Source: Alphaproteobacteria bacterium
GTDB taxonomy: Bacteria; Pseudomonadota; Alphaproteobacteria; ATCC43930; CGMCC-115725
DNA: 7,810 nucleotides
Direction: 5' to 3'
Assembly: GCA_005888425.1 (NCBI GenBank)
Contig: VAZF01000463.1
Coordinates: forward strand, 1-7,810
The notes under the pieces are model-generated. The model worked only from the letters and a program-made list of their open reading frames with translations, was not told where the DNA came from and did no database searches. A program made the position numbers and the translations under genes. This document shows, piece after piece, positions 1 through 5,545 of this stretch. The number at the start of each line of letters is the position of its first letter. The first letter of the stretch is position 1.

Positions 1-405
1 ATTCTGCGGCGGCAGGCGGACGGGCTCACGCGGTTGCGTGGGCTCTTGCCCCACCGGTTGGTTTGCCGCTTTCGGGCGAACCGCTTCCGGCTGTGCGGCT
101 GCGGCGCCATTCTGCTGCGGCGACATCGCTCGCTGTGCCGTCGCGGCGGCCGGCCGCGGCTTCGTGCTGAATACCCGGAAGTGAAACAGGGCATTCGGCA
201 GATGCCCTTCGGAGATGGCCGCCGCCACTTCGGGATGCTGGCGCAGATACGCTTGCTCGTCGAATTCGTCCTCGAATTCGTCCTCGAAGGCGTACTCGAT
301 GGGTACGGCGGCGCTGTCCGGCTTGGGTTCCGCCTGTCGCAGGCGCTTTCGGCTCGTTTGCCGCTCTTTCGCGGGCTCGCTTGCAGGTGCGATTTCTTTG
401 CTCAT
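1..405 (-). CDS. YPDV-repeat protein, N-terminal part (C-terminus beyond window)
   Basis: An open frame starts with ATG at 405 and continues without a stop to the left edge, giving 135 visible residues. It begins MSKEIAPASE, followed by a basic stretch (residues 14-24). Next comes an acidic run built from the repeated unit FEDE (residues 40-50). It leads straight into one copy of a short repeat (FDEQAYLRQHPEVAAAI, about 48-64, then HLPNALFHF) that matches the two repeats in the neighbouring upstream gene. After about residue 80 the chain is an Ala/Pro/Gln-rich low-complexity linker, probably leading to a domain outside the window. It starts 34 bases after the stop of the upstream gene on the same strand, so the two are probably co-transcribed. 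The Shine-Dalgarno is weak (GGAA). This repeat type is known in proteins associated with surface polysaccharide glycosyltransferases; the function here is unknown. Confidence 0.72.
   Translation of the reverse strand, partial: MSKEIAPASEPAKERQTSRKRLRQAEPKPDSAAVPIEYAFEDEFEDEFDEQAYLRQHPEVAAAISEGHLPNALFHFRVFSTKPRPAAATAQRAMSPQQNGAAAAQPEAVRPKAANQPVGQEPTQPREPVRLPPQN
260..295. repeat. 12-bp tandem repeat encoding an acidic Phe/Glu/Asp tract
   Basis: The unit tcgaattcgtcc occurs twice back to back (260-271 and 272-283). A diverged third unit follows (284-295). Read on the minus strand it encodes the repeated FEDE/FDE tract that precedes the YPDV-type repeat of the partial gene. The period is a multiple of three, so copy-number change would lengthen or shorten the acidic tract without shifting the frame. 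Confidence 0.8.
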
Positions 406-439
406 CGTTTTGTTCCAGTGGGGCCCCGGAATGAGATGC

Positions 440-925
440 TTAACCCACGGCGCGTGCGCGCTCGGCCGGGTTTCTCACCTTGGGATCGCCGAGTTCCGGT
501 TCTGTTGCCAAGGTGAAGTGGGGATACGGAAACCGGCCCTCCGCAAAGCCGACGATTTCGAAATGCTCTTGCGCCGAGCTGAACTCTTCGCGCTCGATTG
601 CCAGTCCTACATCTGGGTATTGCTGCAGATACCACGCCGCATCGACCTCGATCCGGTAAGGCATTCTGTTTTCGAAGTATCCGTGGCGCGCATAGTGGGC
701 CGCGGCGCTCGGCACGACGTTATTATCAATCGCAAGCTGCACGTCCGGGTACCGTTTGAGGTACCAGTCCTCGTCTACCTTAATTTTAGCGAGTATCGGC
801 TGCATGCAGAAAATCAGGAAGTGCCTGTCGACCAGCAGTGACCCGTCGTTTGTTTGTTCGAGGATCTTGGCGTTCAGCAGAGAAGCGTAAGGAACGGTGA
901 CCACTGTTCTTATTAGCGCAGGCAC
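440..925 (-). CDS. Protein with two tandem 'DExWYLxxYPDV' repeats, function unknown
   Basis: This 161-residue protein has two copies of a roughly 40-residue repeat. Copy 1 spans about residues 50-90 (VDEDWYLKRYPDV to ENRMPY). Copy 2 spans about 94-134 (VDAAWYLQQYPDV to EGRFPY). Each has the core WYLxxYPDV, a middle AxxHY or QEHF segment, and a Gly/Arg-Pro-Tyr end. The start chosen is GTG at 925 because GGGAG lies 7 bases upstream of it. The first in-frame ATG is residue 41 (805) and has no good ribosome site. A farther GTG at 1003 is possible. Repeats of this kind occur in proteins linked to surface-carbohydrate glycosyltransferases in Hyphomicrobiales, sometimes fused to the enzyme. Here there is no catalytic domain, signal peptide or membrane segment. 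It is probably in one operon with the partial repeat protein 34 bases downstream. Confidence 0.78.
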   Translation of the reverse strand: MPALIRTVVTVPYASLLNAKILEQTNDGSLLVDRHFLIFCMQPILAKIKVDEDWYLKRYPDVQLAIDNNVVPSAAAHYARHGYFENRMPYRIEVDAAWYLQQYPDVGLAIEREEFSSAQEHFEIVGFAEGRFPYPHFTLATEPELGDPKVRNPAERARAVG

Positions 926-1202
926 ACTTGTTCTCCCGGTCGCGCTGACCCTAGCCGGCCAGTTCGCATGACTTGTGTTTTCTTGCTCGCGAACTTGCAA
1001 CACGTTACCGGGTTGCTTATCGCGTTCACTCTTTCACTTTGGTTAACGAATTCGGTTGGAGCAGATTCCCTGCAACTTCAGGCGCAGCCGTTTCGGATGC
1101 CGGCGGCTGCGGTCCCGGCATCCAGAAGAACCTTGTGACCCCGCCGCGCCCACCCCTACAGTCGCACCCAGCGACATGAAGCGGCGAGCGAGGGAGCAGG
1201 CG
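926..1202. other. Divergent intergenic region
   Basis: This 277-base stretch separates the leftward repeat-protein genes from the rightward nitroreductase gene and should hold promoters for both. On the plus strand TTGCAA (995-1000), 17 bases, then TATCGC (1018-1023) is a weak sigma-70-like match about 180 bases from the nitroreductase start. I found no convincing pair on the minus strand, no operator-like palindrome and no EcfG-type match. Confidence 0.4.
933..937 (-). promoter_or_regulatory. Ribosome binding site selecting the GTG start at 925
   Basis: On the minus strand GGGAG sits 7 bases before GTG at 923-925. Neither the GTG at 1003 nor the ATG at 805 has a comparable site, so this site decides the start of the two-repeat protein. 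Confidence 0.6.
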
Positions 1203-1850
1203 ATGCCCGAGACGCGAGGAACGAACGACATCTTCGAGGCCATGTCCACGATGCGGGCGATGCGCCGGCTAAAGCCCGATCCGGTGCCGGACGAGCTGAT
1301 CAATAAGATCCTGCAGGCCGGGCAATGGGCGCCCTCGGGCGGCAACACGCAGCGCTGGCGGTTTCTCGTCGTCAAGGATCCCGAGATCAAGCGAAAGGTG
1401 CAGGTCTATTACAAGCGGCTGTTCGACGAGACCGTCGGACCGCGTTATGCCGCGAGCGCGCCGCCCCCGGGCTCCGACCCCGCGCGCTACAAGCGCCAGC
1501 AGGCCGCGGTCGAATATTTGACCGATCATTATCACGAGGCGCCGGTATGGATCGTCGCCTGCCTCGAAGACGGCGAGAACCCGGGCCGCACCGCCGGCTC
1601 GTCGATCTATGGGGCGGTGCAGAACATGTGCCTGGCGACGCGGGCATTGGGGCTCGGCACGACCCTGACGACGCGGCATACCGGATACGGCAAGGAGGTC
1701 GATGCGATTTTCGGCCTGCCGCCTGATGCCCATTCCTACGCGATTCTGCCGATCGGATGGCCGATGGGCAATTTCGGGAAGCTGGGTCGCGGGCCGCTGA
1801 AGGATGTCGTGTATGGCGACCGCTGGGGTCAGCCTTATGCGGGCCTGTAG
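1203..1850 (+). CDS. Nitroreductase-family FMN oxidoreductase
   Basis: This is a 215-residue member of the nitroreductase superfamily (PF00881), cytoplasmic enzymes that use FMN and NAD(P)H to reduce nitro-aromatics, quinones or related substrates. The N-terminal STMRAMRRLKPDPVP (residues 15-29) is the usual phosphate-binding S-x2-R-x2-RR start. APSGGNTQRWRF (43-54) is the conserved FMN-contacting loop. RALGLGTTL (147-155) and IGWPMGNFGKLGRGPL (184-199) are the C-terminal flavin-contact and closing motifs. ATG 1203 was chosen because GGGAG lies 6 bases upstream; an extension to 1056 would add a non-family Arg-rich leader. The length is normal. The physiological substrate cannot be read from the sequence. 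The gene lies 26 bases before the broken CMD-family gene, and a flavin monooxygenase follows, which suggests a small catabolic cluster. Confidence 0.9.
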   Translation: MPETRGTNDIFEAMSTMRAMRRLKPDPVPDELINKILQAGQWAPSGGNTQRWRFLVVKDPEIKRKVQVYYKRLFDETVGPRYAASAPPPGSDPARYKRQQAAVEYLTDHYHEAPVWIVACLEDGENPGRTAGSSIYGAVQNMCLATRALGLGTTLTTRHTGYGKEVDAIFGLPPDAHSYAILPIGWPMGNFGKLGRGPLKDVVYGDRWGQPYAGL

Positions 1851-1876
1851 GCAAAACAACCAAAGGGGAGACAGAC

Positions 1877-2324
1877 ATGCCGCGCGTGCCGCCGATCACC
1901 GGCAAATCCGACGTCCCGGCCGAGTATCATGCTGTCGTTGACGACGTCGTCGGCGTCTTTGGCCAGATCCGCGGGCCGTTCAGCATGCTGCTGCACAGCC
2001 CGAAGCTGGCCGAGAAGATGCTGGGGTTGGTCAAGTTCAACCGCGATGAAAGCATCGTCGAGCCGCGATTGCGCTCGGTCGGCATCCTCGCAGGGCGACC
2101 CGGCGAGATTGCCGGAGGACGAGCGCAACATCGTAACCTATGTGCGCCAGCTCCTGCGGTCGAACCGGGTCGACCAGCCGGTGTTCGATGCCCTCAAAAA
2201 TCGGCATGGCGAGCAATGGCTCGTCGAGTTGACTGTCATCGCCCACTATTTTGGGGTGCTGTCCGGGGTGGTGAACGCCTTCGAAGTGCCGGCGCCGCCC
2301 GACGGCGACAAGCTGCCGGGCTGA
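1877..2324 (+). pseudogene. Carboxymuconolactone decarboxylase/AhpD-like gene with internal deletion and frameshift
   Basis: ATG 1877 follows AGGGGAG at 6 bases and opens a CMD-family protein, MPRVPPITGKSDVPAEY, continuing through GPFSMLLHSPKLAEKML to RLRSVGILA (residue 72, about 2092). There the frame breaks. The family C-terminal half continues in the next frame from GDPARLPEDERNIV (2094 onward) to VVNAFEVPAPPDGDKLPG and a stop at 2322-2324. Joined, the parts give about 148 residues against roughly 185 from memory for this family. What is missing is the central segment after 'ELAILxxAR', which normally carries the conserved core helices (the YEW-x-xH region). The length deficit is near 110 bases, not a multiple of three, so one deletion explains both defects. 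Family members act in aromatic or peroxide metabolism, but this copy should be inactive. A sequencing or assembly error is the alternative. Confidence 0.82.
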
Positions 2325-2353
2325 GCGGTAAAGCCCCAGCTGCATTCCGGTCG

Positions 2354-2467
2354 TGCGTCCTTCGACTGCTCGCTTCACTCGCGCTCAGGATGAGGGTCAT
2401 TTCTGGATGGCATCAAAGGTCGTCCTCATCCTGAGGAGCGTCCGAAGGGCGCGTCTCGAAGGACGCA
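2354..2467. repeat. Dispersed intergenic palindromic repeat
   Basis: Two imperfect inverted arms flank a loop of about 28 bases. The left arm is 2354-2395 (tgcgtccttcga ... ctcaggatgagg) and the right arm is 2424-2467 (cctcatcctgag ... tcgaaggacgca). The outer and inner ends pair almost perfectly, while the arm centres differ. The motif with CCTTCGA and CTCAGGATGAGG resembles a very common intergenic repeat that I recall from Bradyrhizobium and related genomes. It sits between the CMD remnant and the monooxygenase and could fold into a long hairpin in a read-through transcript. Confidence 0.75.
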
Positions 2468-2499
2468 ACGCCGTCGATCCAGTCTCGTGAGGAGCTAAG

Positions 2500-3522
2500 A
2501 TGAAATTCGGCGTGTTCCTGATGCCGCAGCACCCGCGCTCGGACGATTCGGTGCGCCGTTTCCGCGAGACGGTCCAACTGGCCCAGGTCGCGCGCGATGC
2601 CGGGTTCGATTGCGTCGCGTCGGGGCATCATTACCTGTCGCCACCCTACCAGTCCTTGCAGAGCGTGCCGCTCCTCTCGCGCCTCGCCGCCGATACGGGC
2701 TCGATGGACCTTTGCCTCTCGGTGTTGCTGCTGGCGCTCCTCAACCCGGTGCAGGTTGCCGAGGACATCGCCAGCCTCGACATCATGTCCGAGGGCCGCG
2801 TCGTCTTCGGCATCGGTATCGGCTACCGAGAGGTCGAGTACGAGGGGTTCGGCATGACGCGGCAGGACCGGGTGCCGCGCATGCTGGAAGCGCTCGAGCT
2901 GATCAAGCGGTTATGGACCGAAGATTCCGTGACCCATGAGGGCCGCTTCTTCCGCGTGCACGACGCGACCTGCACGATCCGCCCGGTGCAAAAGCCGTTC
3001 CCGCCGATCTGGATTGCCGCCAATGCCGACCAGGCGGTTGTGCGCACGGCGCGGATGGGGCTGCCCTGGTTTATCAATCCGCATGCCGCGCTGCCGACAA
3101 TCGAACGGCAGTGGCAGCGTTACAAGCAGACGCTCGCCGAGGCCAACCAGCCGATGCCCTCGCAGCGGCCGATCGCGCTCGAGCTCCACATCGCCGACAG
3201 CCGCGAGCAGGCGGTCGAGACGGCCCGCCCGTTTCTGATGGAGAAGTACAACGCCTACGCCGAATGGGGGCAGGACAAGGCCTTGCCGGGCGAGGAAAGC
3301 TTCCGCGTTTCCTTCGACGAATTGGCCCGCGACCGCTTTGTTCTCGGCACGCCCGAGGAGGCTATCGAGGCGATCGAGGAGCGCATTACCCGGCTCGAAT
3401 CCAATTACATGATTTTCCGGCTCGGTTGGCCCGGCATGGAGGCGGCGCGGGTCCGGCGCGTCATCGAGCTAATGGGCGAGCGCGTCTTACCGCATTTCCA
3501 CGGCAAATACGGACGAGGCTGA
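2500..3522 (+). CDS. LLM-class flavin-dependent oxidoreductase (bacterial luciferase-like)
   Basis: This 340-residue protein belongs to the luciferase-like monooxygenase family (PF00296). These TIM-barrel enzymes use reduced flavin (FMNH2 or F420) and often oxygen. It opens with MKFGVFLMPQHP (strand 1). FDCVASGHHYLSPPYQSL (36-53) is the early active-site region. LLNPVQVAEDIASLDIMSEG (80-99) followed by RVVFGIGIGYREVEYEGFG (100-118) is the highly conserved central segment. KPFPPIWIAA (165-174) is the flavin-side loop. The C-terminal FVLGTPEEAIEAIEE is typical of the family. ATG 2500 has GAGGAG 5 bases upstream. The length is normal and no lesion is seen. The substrate is unknown. Such monooxygenases depend on a partner reductase for reduced flavin, and the upstream nitroreductase-family protein could serve, though that is inference. 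Confidence 0.92.
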   Translation: MKFGVFLMPQHPRSDDSVRRFRETVQLAQVARDAGFDCVASGHHYLSPPYQSLQSVPLLSRLAADTGSMDLCLSVLLLALLNPVQVAEDIASLDIMSEGRVVFGIGIGYREVEYEGFGMTRQDRVPRMLEALELIKRLWTEDSVTHEGRFFRVHDATCTIRPVQKPFPPIWIAANADQAVVRTARMGLPWFINPHAALPTIERQWQRYKQTLAEANQPMPSQRPIALELHIADSREQAVETARPFLMEKYNAYAEWGQDKALPGEESFRVSFDELARDRFVLGTPEEAIEAIEERITRLESNYMIFRLGWPGMEAARVRRVIELMGERVLPHFHGKYGRG

Positions 3523-3625
3523 GGGCCAACGCCCGCCCCATCACCGCAAAAGGGTGCGACCGGCGCCCTGCGCAGGCAAACGGCGCCCGCGTGCCGATCA
3601 GAATGCCGCGCGGTGCAATTCCCGT

Positions 3626-4162
3626 TTAGTCGCCGCTCGCGGCGCGACGGATTCGCCGTTGTTCGGCAATCGCCTCCTCGCCGGTGTAAAGCGCGATCTG
3701 GCCCGAGATATTGCCGCCATTCTCGATCTCGATCTCGGCATAGGCGATCTTGCCCGCGACATGGCCGCTAGCGCGGATCAACAGCCGCTTGCGGACAGTG
3801 AGCTCGCCCTCGAAGCGGCCGCGGATCTCGGCATTGTCGATCGTCGCACTGCCCTTGAAGAGCCCGCTCTCGGCGATATCAATATCGCGGCACTCATGCA
3901 GATTGGCTTCGACATTGCCCTCGACGGTCAGCCGCTCGCAGGTCGTGATCTCGCCTGACAGCGACACGCCGCGCCCGACCAGCAGATGCCGCGGCTCGGT
4001 ACGCAACGGTCCCGGCCCGGCCACCGCTTCCTCGGTGCCCTGCGAGGCAGGCGCCCCATTGCGCGGCGGCAGGAGATCGGCCGGGCGCGGCGGCATCGGC
4101 CGCGGCGGCAGCAAGGGGACCGGGTTCACCGGAGTGCCAACATTCTCAAGCCGCTCTGCCAT
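3626..4162 (-). CDS. Bactofilin-family polymer-forming cytoskeletal protein
   Basis: This 178-residue protein has a proline-rich disordered N-terminus (residues 9-50, including PLLPPRPMPPRP). A bactofilin beta-helix domain (PF04519) follows at about 58-160. Diagnostic stretches are LLVGRGVSLSGEITTCERL (60-78), VEGNVEA (80-86), FKGSATIDNAEIRGRFEG (102-119) and HVAGKIAYAEIEIENGGNIS (134-153), with the roughly 18-residue rung periodicity of the right-handed beta helix. The tail (166-178) is charged, with QRRIRRAASGD. Bactofilins self-assemble into nucleotide-free filaments that localise cell-wall or polar functions. ATG 4162 was chosen because AGGGGAG lies 6 bases upstream; a GTG at 4237 would add 25 residues without a good site. 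No M23 peptidase partner is adjacent. The gene converges with the monooxygenase gene across 103 bases. Confidence 0.92.
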   Translation of the reverse strand: MAERLENVGTPVNPVPLLPPRPMPPRPADLLPPRNGAPASQGTEEAVAGPGPLRTEPRHLLVGRGVSLSGEITTCERLTVEGNVEANLHECRDIDIAESGLFKGSATIDNAEIRGRFEGELTVRKRLLIRASGHVAGKIAYAEIEIENGGNISGQIALYTGEEAIAEQRRIRRAASGD

Positions 4163-4438
4163 CCAACTCTCCCCTGCCAACTCGTTCCGCGCCGGATCCC
4201 CATCCGGCGGATTTCTCGCGAGGCCTTCCTTTGACACACCAGCCGAGCACGAGATCTCGCGCGCAAACTAGCTTTTGCTTGATTTGCCGGGCTGTGACTT
4301 TTTTGGTCGAGTTCCGTTCGGTCCACACTGGCCGAGCAAGAGAAAGGACGCCGTTCCATGCCCCGCGGCGTCCCTCTTTCGCCCGTGAAGATTCGGCGTC
4401 AGACTACCGCACATTCGCAGATTTCTTAGGAGGCGATG
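4163..4438. other. Divergent intergenic region between bactofilin and small exported protein
   Basis: This 276-base region should contain promoters for both flanking genes. A perfect palindrome CGAGATCTCG lies at 4250-4259 and pairs two further bases on each side after one mismatch. A relatively T-rich stretch spans about 4270-4305. I could not fit a convincing -35/-10 pair on either strand. A GGAAC on the minus strand near 4310 lacks a CGTT at the right distance. Confidence 0.4.
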
Positions 4439-4789
4439 ATGAAGATCAGGCTCACGATGTTTGCGCTCGCCGCCCTGGCGGCGGGCATCTCCACTGAGAC
4501 GATGGCCCAATACGTCTGTCCGCCGGGATACACGTACTCTGGTGGAGCCTGTCAGCCTGTCGTCCGGTCGTACTCGAACCCCGTCTCGGGCGCGGCATCC
4601 GGCGAGGCGGCTGGTGCGGCGGCTGGCAACAGGGCGGCGGGTCCCGTCGGCGCGATCGTTGGCGGTGCAATTGGCACCGCTACCGGCACCGTTAGCGGGA
4701 CCGCCAATATGCTGGCGCCGCCAGCGCCGACGCCGACATGCGCTCGCGGATATATGTATTACAACGGCGGTTGCTATCCCGGCCGGTGA
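4439..4789 (+). CDS. Small exported glycine-zipper protein with two C-x10-C motifs
   Basis: This protein has 116 residues. A signal peptide (1-24; hydrophobic core MFALAALAAG, end TMAQ) precedes CPPGYTYSGGAC (27-38). A glycine/alanine-rich zipper follows at 51-88 (GAASGEAAGAAAG ... GAIVGGAIGTATG), then a Pro linker, and finally CARGYMYYNGGC (101-112). The two Cys motifs have identical spacing and aromatic/Gly content, which suggests an internal duplication placed on either side of a membrane-interacting segment. ATG 4439 is preferred over ATG 4436 because AGGAGG at 4428-4433 is 5 bases from 4439 but only 2 from 4436. It is probably periplasmic or outer-membrane associated. Similar small proteins are common in Bradyrhizobium-like genomes, but no function is known to me. 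It is followed by a strong terminator and so forms a single-gene unit. Confidence 0.85.
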   Translation: MKIRLTMFALAALAAGISTETMAQYVCPPGYTYSGGACQPVVRSYSNPVSGAASGEAAGAAAGNRAAGPVGAIVGGAIGTATGTVSGTANMLAPPAPTPTCARGYMYYNGGCYPGR

Positions 4790-4833
4790 CTCAGCGCTGA
4801 CTACCTTCGGCTATTCACATCTGCCCAACTTGG

Positions 4834-4863
4834 CCCCGCTGGCGACGGCGGGGTTTTTCTTTT
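4834..4863 (+). terminator. Rho-independent terminator after the glycine-zipper protein
   Basis: The stem ccccgc (4834-4839) pairs perfectly with gcgggg (4848-4853) around the 8-base loop tggcgacg. A T-rich run (4854-4863) follows. The same stem-loop sequence recurs at 5276-5295. Confidence 0.88.
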
Positions 4864-4877
4864 GTCACGCGAGAGGG

Positions 4878-4902
4878 GGAACGGTCGCGCCATCTTCTCG
4901 TT
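4878..4902 (+). promoter_or_regulatory. EcfG (general stress response) promoter
   Basis: GGAAC (4878-4882), 16 bases, then CGTT (4899-4902) fits the alphaproteobacterial EcfG consensus GGAAC-N16/17-CGTT exactly. It lies just after the preceding terminator and 58 bases before the ATG at 4961, in the right place and orientation to drive the Ser/Thr-rich secreted protein. The match is to known consensus only; no expression evidence is available. Confidence 0.65.
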
Positions 4903-4960
4903 GCCCTACGTCAAAGCGGAAAAGCTGAGACTGATCTGCAACTCGGAGAGGATACGCCGC

Positions 4961-5254
4961 ATGCGTATGACCGGAACCGCATTGATTGCGGCCGCGATGC
5001 TGGCAGGGGCGATGGGTATTGCCACTGCGCAGACATCTACCACAACCACTTCACCGAGTGCGGCTGCTCCCGGCAGCATGAAATGCTGGGACAGCGTGAC
5101 AAAGCAGGTGCGCAACGAGACCCCCAGCACGAGCTCGGGCAGCAGCACCAGCAGCATGAGCGGCAGCAGCACCAGTTCAACCGGGGCGGGCTCGACCTCT
5201 AGCTCGGCAACGAAGCCCCCGGAAGCCGCTGGCTTGCCGGATTGCAAGCACTAA
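4961..5254 (+). CDS. Small secreted Ser/Thr-rich protein, function unknown
   Basis: This 97-residue protein has a clear signal peptide (1-24, MRMTGTALIAAAMLAG ... IATAQ). A TTTT/SPSAAA linker leads to KCWDSVTKQVRNE (41-53). A low-complexity Ser/Thr/Gly tract (about 55-83) follows, and the short end is AAGLPDCKH. Only two cysteines remain after cleavage (42 and 95), so a single disulfide bridging the flexible tract is possible. ATG 4961 is preferred over 4967 because GGAGAGG (4945-4951) is 9 bases upstream of it. An EcfG-type promoter precedes it and a strong terminator follows, so it looks like a monocistronic stress-induced gene. I recognise the CWD...LPDC pattern loosely from small exported proteins of Bradyrhizobium-like bacteria, without any assigned function. 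Confidence 0.83.
   Translation: MRMTGTALIAAAMLAGAMGIATAQTSTTTTSPSAAAPGSMKCWDSVTKQVRNETPSTSSGSSTSSMSGSSTSSTGAGSTSSSATKPPEAAGLPDCKH
5138..5175 (+). repeat. 14-bp direct repeat inside the Ser/Thr tract
   Basis: ggcagcagcaccag occurs at 5138-5151 and again at 5162-5175, a 24-base period in frame. It encodes the repeated GSSTSS. It is probably the product of slippage or duplication within the low-complexity region. Confidence 0.75.
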
Positions 5255-5274
5255 TCTCGAAACGTCATTGATGA

Positions 5275-5305
5275 GCCCCGCTGGCGACGGCGGGGCTTTC
5301 TTTTT
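5275..5305 (+). terminator. Rho-independent terminator after the Ser/Thr-rich protein
   Basis: The stem gccccgc (5275-5281) pairs with gcggggc (5290-5296) around the loop tggcgacg. The run tttcttttt follows. The core 20 bases are identical to the terminator at 4834-4853. Confidence 0.9.
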
Positions 5306-5312
5306 GTGCCGG

Positions 5313-5337
5313 GGAACTTTCCTGAAATTCTACCGTT
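5313..5337 (+). promoter_or_regulatory. Second EcfG (general stress response) promoter
   Basis: GGAAC (5313-5317), 16 bases, then CGTT (5334-5337) again matches the EcfG consensus with the same spacing as the site at 4878. It starts 7 bases after the preceding terminator. No long reading frame follows. The predicted transcript would contain a strong hairpin and then the tiny membrane-protein frame ending at 5545. Confidence 0.62.
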
Positions 5338-5380
5338 ACGCGGGTCGCGTGGCTGGAGTTCCCCTCGGGTCGCGCATGGG

Positions 5381-5432
5381 TGTCAGCCGGAGGAGGGGGA
5401 GCGATCCGGCTGGCACCCCCCCATTTCCCCCC
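5381..5432 (+). ncRNA. Structured leader or small RNA candidate
   Basis: An 11-bp stem forms between 5381-5391 (tgtcagccgga) and 5405-5415 (tccggctggca), with one G-U pair. The 13-base purine loop contains GGAGGGGGAG. Directly downstream lie C7 (5416-5422) and C6 (5427-5432) tracts that could pair with that loop as a pseudoknot. The structure would start about 40 bases into the transcript from the EcfG-like promoter. It might be a translational leader for the small frame at 5455 or part of a stress-induced small RNA ending at 5560 or 5596. Confidence 0.4.
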
Positions 5433-5454
5433 ACAATCCTGAACCAAAGCAGAA

Positions 5455-5545
5455 ATGAGCGAAGGCCGACCGGCTGATTGCAACTCTGTGCTGGTTGATA
5501 CTGCTTGGCCTGATCGCGGCCATTATCGCCGACACGTTCCGCTAA
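5455..5545 (+). pseudogene. Tiny single-span membrane protein, apparently frameshifted
   Basis: ATG AGC at 5455 is followed one base out of frame by codons reading KADRLIATLCWLILLGLIAA and then IIADTFR, with TAA at 5543-5545. This is a short basic head, one hydrophobic segment of about 18 residues and a charged tail, the shape of a 30-residue single-pass inner-membrane protein. The 91-base span is one base over a whole number of codons. Deleting one base near 5459-5462 would give MS-KADRL... in a single frame. In the hydrophobic frame itself a TGA at 5456-5458 blocks upstream starts, and the only candidate start after it, TTG 5495, would cut the segment. It is either a real gene broken by one insertion, a sequencing error, or a chance frame. 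Position between an EcfG-like promoter and terminator-like repeats favours a real (former) gene. Confidence 0.4.

Noticed and set aside
34..841. Two overlapping plus-strand open frames (34-516 and 215-841)
   Set aside because: They lie opposite minus-strand frames with clear repeat-protein content. Their translations are Arg/Cys/Leu-rich with no recognisable motif, as expected for antisense of GC-rich genes.
889..925. GGAAC near 891 as another EcfG site
   Set aside because: No CGTT follows at 16-17 bases, and no plus-strand gene lies downstream at a sensible distance.
1056..1202. N-terminal extension of the nitroreductase to 1056
   Set aside because: The added residues are Arg/Pro-rich and unlike the family, and GGGAG lies correctly before ATG 1203.
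3562..3587. Two ggcgcc blocks as a terminator for the monooxygenase gene
   Set aside because: Each block is a self-palindrome, the stem is only 6 bp, and no T run follows on either strand.
5268..5477. 69-residue plus-strand frame
   Set aside because: It begins just before a strong terminator and runs through it. Its translation is Arg/Pro-rich with no motif and the start has no ribosome site.
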